Assembly: GCA_035284865.1 (NCBI GenBank)
Contig: JAYKHL010000161.1
Coordinates: forward strand, 1-24,966
DNA length: 24,966 nt
DNA from: JAYKHL01 sp035284865
GTDB lineage: Bacteria > Cyanobacteriota > Sericytochromatia > S15B-MN24 > JAQBPE01
Direction of reading: 5' to 3'
Of the stretch, positions 21,445 to 24,966 are shown piece after piece. The notes under the pieces are model-generated. The model ran no database searches. It saw only the letters and a list, made by a program, of their open reading frames with translations, and was not told where the DNA came from. How positions within the stretch are numbered: the first letter of the stretch is position 1; every line of letters begins with the position of its first letter. The position numbers and the translations under genes were made by a program.

Positions 21445-22992
21445 GTGCCGCGTCCGTACTACATCACCACCGCCATCGACTACACGAACGCCCCCCCGCA
21501 CCTCGGCCACGCCTACGAAAAGATCGCCGCGGACGTGCTCGCCCGCTGGCACCGGCTGCTCGGCGACGACGTGTTCTACCTGACGGGCGTGGACGAGCAC
21601 GGCGTCAAGATCGAGAAGGCCGCCGCCGCCGAGGGCATCTCACCGCGCGACTTCGTGGGCCGCATCTCGCCGCGCTTCGTGACCACCTGGGCCAACCTGG
21701 GGGTGGGCTACGATCGTTTCATCCGCACCACGGACGACTTCCACGAGGCCGCGGTGCAGCGGGCCTTCTCGCGGCTCGTGACGCAGGGGGACGTCTACAA
21801 GGCCCGCTACGAGGGGCTCTACTGCGCCGGCTGCGAGGAATTCAAGAATGAACGGGACCTGGTGGAGGGCAAGTGCCCCCAGCACGAGGCGCCCCCGCAG
21901 CCCTTCGCGGAGGAGAACTACGTGCTGGCGGTGTCGCGCTACCGGGAGCGGATCCGGGCCCACATCGAGGCCCACCCGGGCTTCATCCAGCCCGAGAGCC
22001 GCCGCAACGAGGTGCTCAACCTGCTCGACACCTTCCCCGACGTCTCCGTCTCGCGCCAGAAGGTCTCGTGGGGTATTCCGGTGCCGGGGGACGAGGGGCA
22101 GGTCATCTACGTCTGGATCGACGCCCTGCTGAACTACGTGACTGGCATCGGCTGGGGCTGGGACGACGAGACCTTCCAGCGCTACTGGCCGGCGTCCGTC
22201 CACATCGTCGGCAAGGACATCATGAAGTTCCACTGCATCATCTGGCCCACCATCCTGATGGCGCTGGGGCTGCCGCTGCCGCAGACGGTCCACGGGCATG
22301 GCTGGGTCCACATCGGCGAGCAGAAGATGAGCAAGTCGCTCGGCAACGTCGTCGAGCCCAACGCGCTGGCGGAGCAGTTCGGTGCTGACGCGTTGCGCTA
22401 CTACCTGATGCGCGAGATCACCTACGGGCGCGACGGCAGCTACACCTTCGACGCCTTCAAGCTGCGCGTCAACGCGGATCTGGCGAACAACCTCGGCAAT
22501 GCGCTCAACCGCACGCTCGGGATGCTGGAGAAGAACTTCGCCGGTCAGGTGCCGGCGGACGTGCCGGCCCTCACGGCCGAGCTTGCCGCGCGAGTCGGGG
22601 CGGTGGCGGCCCAGGCCGAGGGGCACATGGCCCGCTACGAGATCCAGGAGGCCCTCGAGGCCATCTGGGGCCTCATCGACGCCGTGAACAAGTACATCGA
22701 CACGCAGGCCCCCTGGGCCCTGGCGAAGGCCGGGGAGACGGAGCGGCTGGGCGGCGTCCTGTACGGCGTGCTCGAGGCGCTGCGGGCCGTGACGATCCTG
22801 GTGTCTCCCTTCATTCCGCACCTCGCAGGGAAGCTGTGGGAGCAGCTGAACCCGGGCGCGCCGCTGGCGGATCAGCGCTGGGGCGACCTGACGTGGGGCA
22901 GGCTCCAGGCAGGCACCCAGACCCGGAAGACGGGCCCCGTGTACCCCCGGATCGAGGACGAGCTCGCCGAGGCAGGGGCCAAGAAGAAGTGA
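21445..22992 (+). CDS. metG: Methionyl-tRNA synthetase
   Basis: This class I aminoacyl-tRNA synthetase charges tRNA-Met in the cytoplasm. It has 515 residues. The GTG at 21445 sits 7 nt after AGGAG and starts the protein with PRPYYITTAIDYTNAPPHLG, as expected for the family. The HIGH motif is HLGH (19-22) and the KMSKS motif is at 294-298 (KMSKSLGN). The inserted zinc knuckle has Cys127, Cys130, Cys144 and His147 (CAGC ... CPQH), a single-knuckle type with His as fourth ligand. The anticodon-binding helical domain follows to the end (NKYIDTQAPWALAK). The C-terminal tRNA-binding (EMAP-like) domain of the longer forms is absent. The stop overlaps the tatD start, and metG-tatD adjacency is common in bacteria. 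Confidence 0.95.
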   Translation: MPRPYYITTAIDYTNAPPHLGHAYEKIAADVLARWHRLLGDDVFYLTGVDEHGVKIEKAAAAEGISPRDFVGRISPRFVTTWANLGVGYDRFIRTTDDFHEAAVQRAFSRLVTQGDVYKARYEGLYCAGCEEFKNERDLVEGKCPQHEAPPQPFAEENYVLAVSRYRERIRAHIEAHPGFIQPESRRNEVLNLLDTFPDVSVSRQKVSWGIPVPGDEGQVIYVWIDALLNYVTGIGWGWDDETFQRYWPASVHIVGKDIMKFHCIIWPTILMALGLPLPQTVHGHGWVHIGEQKMSKSLGNVVEPNALAEQFGADALRYYLMREITYGRDGSYTFDAFKLRVNADLANNLGNALNRTLGMLEKNFAGQVPADVPALTAELAARVGAVAAQAEGHMARYEIQEALEAIWGLIDAVNKYIDTQAPWALAKAGETERLGGVLYGVLEALRAVTILVSPFIPHLAGKLWEQLNPGAPLADQRWGDLTWGRLQAGTQTRKTGPVYPRIEDELAEAGAKKK

Positions 22993-23756
22993 TCGACACC
23001 CACTGCCACCTCGACGTCCCGCAGTTCGACCACGACCGCGACGAGGTGCTGGCGCGGGCACGGGCGGCCGGCGTCACGGCGATGATCGTGCCCGGCATCT
23101 CGCTGGCGGACATGCCGCGCGTGCTCGCGCTGGCGGATGCGCAGGCCGACGTCTGGGTTGGCGTGGGCGTGCACCCCCATGAAGCGGCCACGTGGACGGA
23201 GGCGGCCTTGCCCCAGCTGCGGGCATGGGCGGCTCACCCCCGGGTGGTGGCGATCGGGGAGATCGGGCTCGACCACCACTACCCGGAGCCCCCTCGCGAG
23301 CAGCAGCGCGTCGCCTTCGAGGCCCAGGTCCGGCTGGCGGCCGAGCTGGGTAAGCCCATCATCGTCCATGACCGGGAGAGCCACCAGGAGGTGCTCGGCG
23401 TGCTCGAACGGGGCCTCGACCGGCGGGTTGGGGGCGTGATGCACTGCTTCTCCGGCTCGGCCGAGTTTGCCGCGGCCTGCGTGGCGGTGGGGATGTACAT
23501 CTCGTTCGCCGGCCCCGTGACCTTCAAGTCCGCTCACCACCTGCAGGCGGCGGCCGCGGGGGTGCCCCTCGAACGGCTGCTGATCGAGACGGACTCCCCG
23601 TACCTTGCGCCCGTGCCGCACCGGGGCCGTCGCAACGAGCCGGCCCATGTCATCCACGTGGCCGAGAAGCTTGCCGACCTGCACGGGCTGACGCCAGGGG
23701 CGCTGATCGCCCGCACGAGCGAGAACGCCCGGCGGTTGTTCGGCCTGCCTGCCTGA
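22989..23756 (+). CDS. tatD: TatD-family metal-dependent hydrolase (DNase)
   Basis: This is a cytoplasmic TIM-barrel metallohydrolase; TatD enzymes are 3'-5' exonucleases linked to DNA repair and nucleic-acid turnover. It has 255 residues, a typical length. The start is GTG 22989, overlapping the metG stop by GTGA. Metal and catalytic motifs are all present: IDTHCHLD (His-x-His) at the N-terminus, GEIGLDHHY with the bridging Glu, IVHDR, MHCFSG and ETDSPYLAP with the final Asp. The C-terminal PHRGRRNEPAHV segment is also typical. Translational coupling to metG is likely, and a hairpin at 23789-23817 closes the unit. Confidence 0.94.
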   Translation: MIDTHCHLDVPQFDHDRDEVLARARAAGVTAMIVPGISLADMPRVLALADAQADVWVGVGVHPHEAATWTEAALPQLRAWAAHPRVVAIGEIGLDHHYPEPPREQQRVAFEAQVRLAAELGKPIIVHDRESHQEVLGVLERGLDRRVGGVMHCFSGSAEFAAACVAVGMYISFAGPVTFKSAHHLQAAAAGVPLERLLIETDSPYLAPVPHRGRRNEPAHVIHVAEKLADLHGLTPGALIARTSENARRLFGLPA

Positions 23757-23788
23757 GGCGGCCCCCCGCTCGGACCGCTCCACGGGGA

Positions 23789-23817
23789 AAGCCCCCTGCC
23801 TGACGGGCAGGGGGCTT
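23789..23817. terminator. Hairpin terminator between tatD and the convergent gene
   Basis: AAGCCCCCTGCC-TGACG-GGCAGGGGGCTT is a 12-bp perfect stem with a 5-nt loop, placed 32 nt after tatD and 21 nt after the convergent gene's stop. T-runs are short on both strands (TT on plus, TTT on minus), so efficiency is uncertain. Confidence 0.65.
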
Positions 23818-23838
23818 CGAGGTGACGGGGCGGGCCGC

Positions 23839-24966
23839 CTACTTGGCGGCGATGAGCTCCGACTTGAGCGTCATCGCGTAGTCCGGGGCTCCCCGGTTGA
23901 CCGTCAGCGGCGGGTAGTCCCGGCTGCCGTCGGGCATCACGATGGCATGGTTGCCGTCCTCGGTGATGATCGACGAGATCTGGAACACGTGCTTCCGCGG
24001 CTCACCCACCGCCTCCTCGATCGGCAGGCGGAACTGCATCGTGGACGGGATCAGCATCTCGAGCTGGCGGGCCGTGCCGCCTGCCGGGGTCAGGGTGTAG
24101 CGCATGACGTAGTTCGAGGCCAGGTCACCCGAGACGTAGAAGTTGACGGTGGGAAGGTTGGCGTTCAGGCTGACCACGATGGGGGCGCTGCCCACGGTGC
24201 CGTTGCGAGAGCCCGTGAGCGTGACGCCGTTGGCGGATCGGGTGGCGCCCACGGTGCTGCCGGCGCCGTTGAGGCCCCAGGCCGTGGCCGAGGAGACCCC
24301 CGTGAAGCTCAGGAGGTCCCGCCCGGCAGGCTTGTTGGGGGAGCCGGAGACGGTGTGCTGGAAGTTGAAGTTGACGCCCGAGGCCGTCTGGCCGGCCCAC
24401 TTGGTGGGAGGCGCCTGGTCCGCCGGGACGACGCCGTCGTTGGACACGTAGGCGGCCGTCGCCGTCAGCGTGGCGTTGTGCCACGTCTTGACGGTGAACG
24501 TGTTGGCCTGGTTCCAGCCGATCGAGCCGGAGGCGCCGTCGTAGTCGATCTGGCCCGCCCCGAGGGCCTGGTTGCCGGCCGAGATTGAGAAGGCCTCGGT
24601 GGCTGCCGTGGCTGCCTTCATGGCGATGGCCTTGGCCTGGTTGGCGAACCCGTTCAGGGCCTGGGCGCCATGGCTCGTGGCCAGGGAGTAGGCGCCACCG
24701 AGGGCCGAGCCCTGATTGTCGAAGGCGAAGGTGACCTGTGGCATCCTCTTCACGATGTTCAGGTTGACCGTGCCGCAGTTGACGCTGTAACCCTGAGAGG
24801 TGCCGTACGAGCCCGCATCCCCAGGCATCGACGCCGTGGCGCCTCCGCTGGCGCCTGCCGCCCCGTAGACCGAGGCATAGCCATCCGACGCCGTGTACGC
24901 TGAGGAGCCGGCGGCGCGGACAGGGGTGCCCGCGTGGGAGAAGGTGACCAGGGCGCCGCTCGCCAC
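23839..24966 (-). CDS. C-terminal part of an unrecognised, probably extracytoplasmic protein
   Basis: The frame is open to the window edge, so the N-terminus is probably missing; at least 375 residues are visible. The sequence is rich in Ala, Gly, Ser, Thr and Asn with few charges. Beta-strand-like stretches abound (SANGVTLTGSRNGTVGS, LPTVNFYVSGDLASNYVMR), suggesting a secreted or surface beta protein. A more ordinary soluble-looking segment ends the chain (IPSTMQFRLPIEEAVGEPRK, then HVFQISSIITEDGNHAIVMP). One Cys is present (VNCGTVNLN). A valine/GTG codon sits exactly at the edge, but there is no way to call it a start. No family is recognised. Confidence 0.6.
   Translation of the reverse strand: MASGALVTFSHAGTPVRAAGSSAYTASDGYASVYGAAGASGGATASMPGDAGSYGTSQGYSVNCGTVNLNIVKRMPQVTFAFDNQGSALGGAYSLATSHGAQALNGFANQAKAIAMKAATAATEAFSISAGNQALGAGQIDYDGASGSIGWNQANTFTVKTWHNATLTATAAYVSNDGVVPADQAPPTKWAGQTASGVNFNFQHTVSGSPNKPAGRDLLSFTGVSSATAWGLNGAGSTVGATRSANGVTLTGSRNGTVGSAPIVVSLNANLPTVNFYVSGDLASNYVMRYTLTPAGGTARQLEMLIPSTMQFRLPIEEAVGEPRKHVFQISSIITEDGNHAIVMPDGSRDYPPLTVNRGAPDYAMTLKSELIAAK

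Overview
The window is GC-rich (about two thirds G+C by eye, not computed) and almost fully coding, on both strands. It comes from a diderm (Gram-negative-type) bacterium. It encodes a TonB protein, an outer-membrane beta-barrel with a C-terminal Phe, two lipobox proteins, several Sec signal peptides and a SPOR-domain protein. The lineage cannot be fixed from these genes. Myxococcota-like/deltaproteobacterial groups or a non-photosynthetic cyanobacterial relative are only guesses. GTG and TTG starts are common, and several starts follow clear AGGAG-type ribosome sites. I saw no mobile elements, CRISPR arrays, tRNAs or rRNAs.

Layout. 1-1997 (-): the N-terminal two thirds of a FlhB/SctU-type export switch protein (cut by the window edge), preceded by a tRNA nucleotidyltransferase (cca). 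2110-2553 (+): a small uncharacterised protein, divergent from cca across a repeat-bearing spacer. 2653-5428 (+): a promoter and the phnD-phnC-phnE phosphonate/phosphate-type ABC importer. 5504-5716 (+): a 70-residue one-helix membrane protein. 5727-11293 (-): a three-gene unit running TPR protein, plug-less beta-barrel with a TonB-box-like N-terminus, TonB. 11594-12820 (+): a lipoprotein subtilisin, divergent from that unit, with two tandem palindromes in front and a strong terminator behind. 12865-14055 (-): an OpgC-type membrane acyltransferase. 14123-15556 (+): a DEAD-box helicase with a DEVD motif II. 15560-19426 (-): murI, a PD40 beta-propeller lipoprotein and a secreted 5'-nucleotidase. 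19643-20755 (+): a SPOR cell-envelope protein. 20772-21317 (-): an uncharacterised protein. 21445-23756 (+): metG-tatD. 23839-24966 (-): the C-terminal part of an unrecognised, probably surface protein.

Functional reading. Most genes are core or envelope functions: tRNA 3'-end repair and charging, peptidoglycan precursor D-glutamate, TatD nuclease, helicase, phosphorus acquisition (PhnDCE and the nucleotidase) and envelope maintenance. The least conventional part is the TPR / barrel / TonB unit at 5727-11293. Its first two genes overlap by ATGA. The barrel has a TonB-box-like segment at its mature N-terminus but no room for a plug domain. This is the best candidate for an undescribed system here. 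It could be a TonB-energised or TPR-assisted outer-membrane export or import device, but that is inference.
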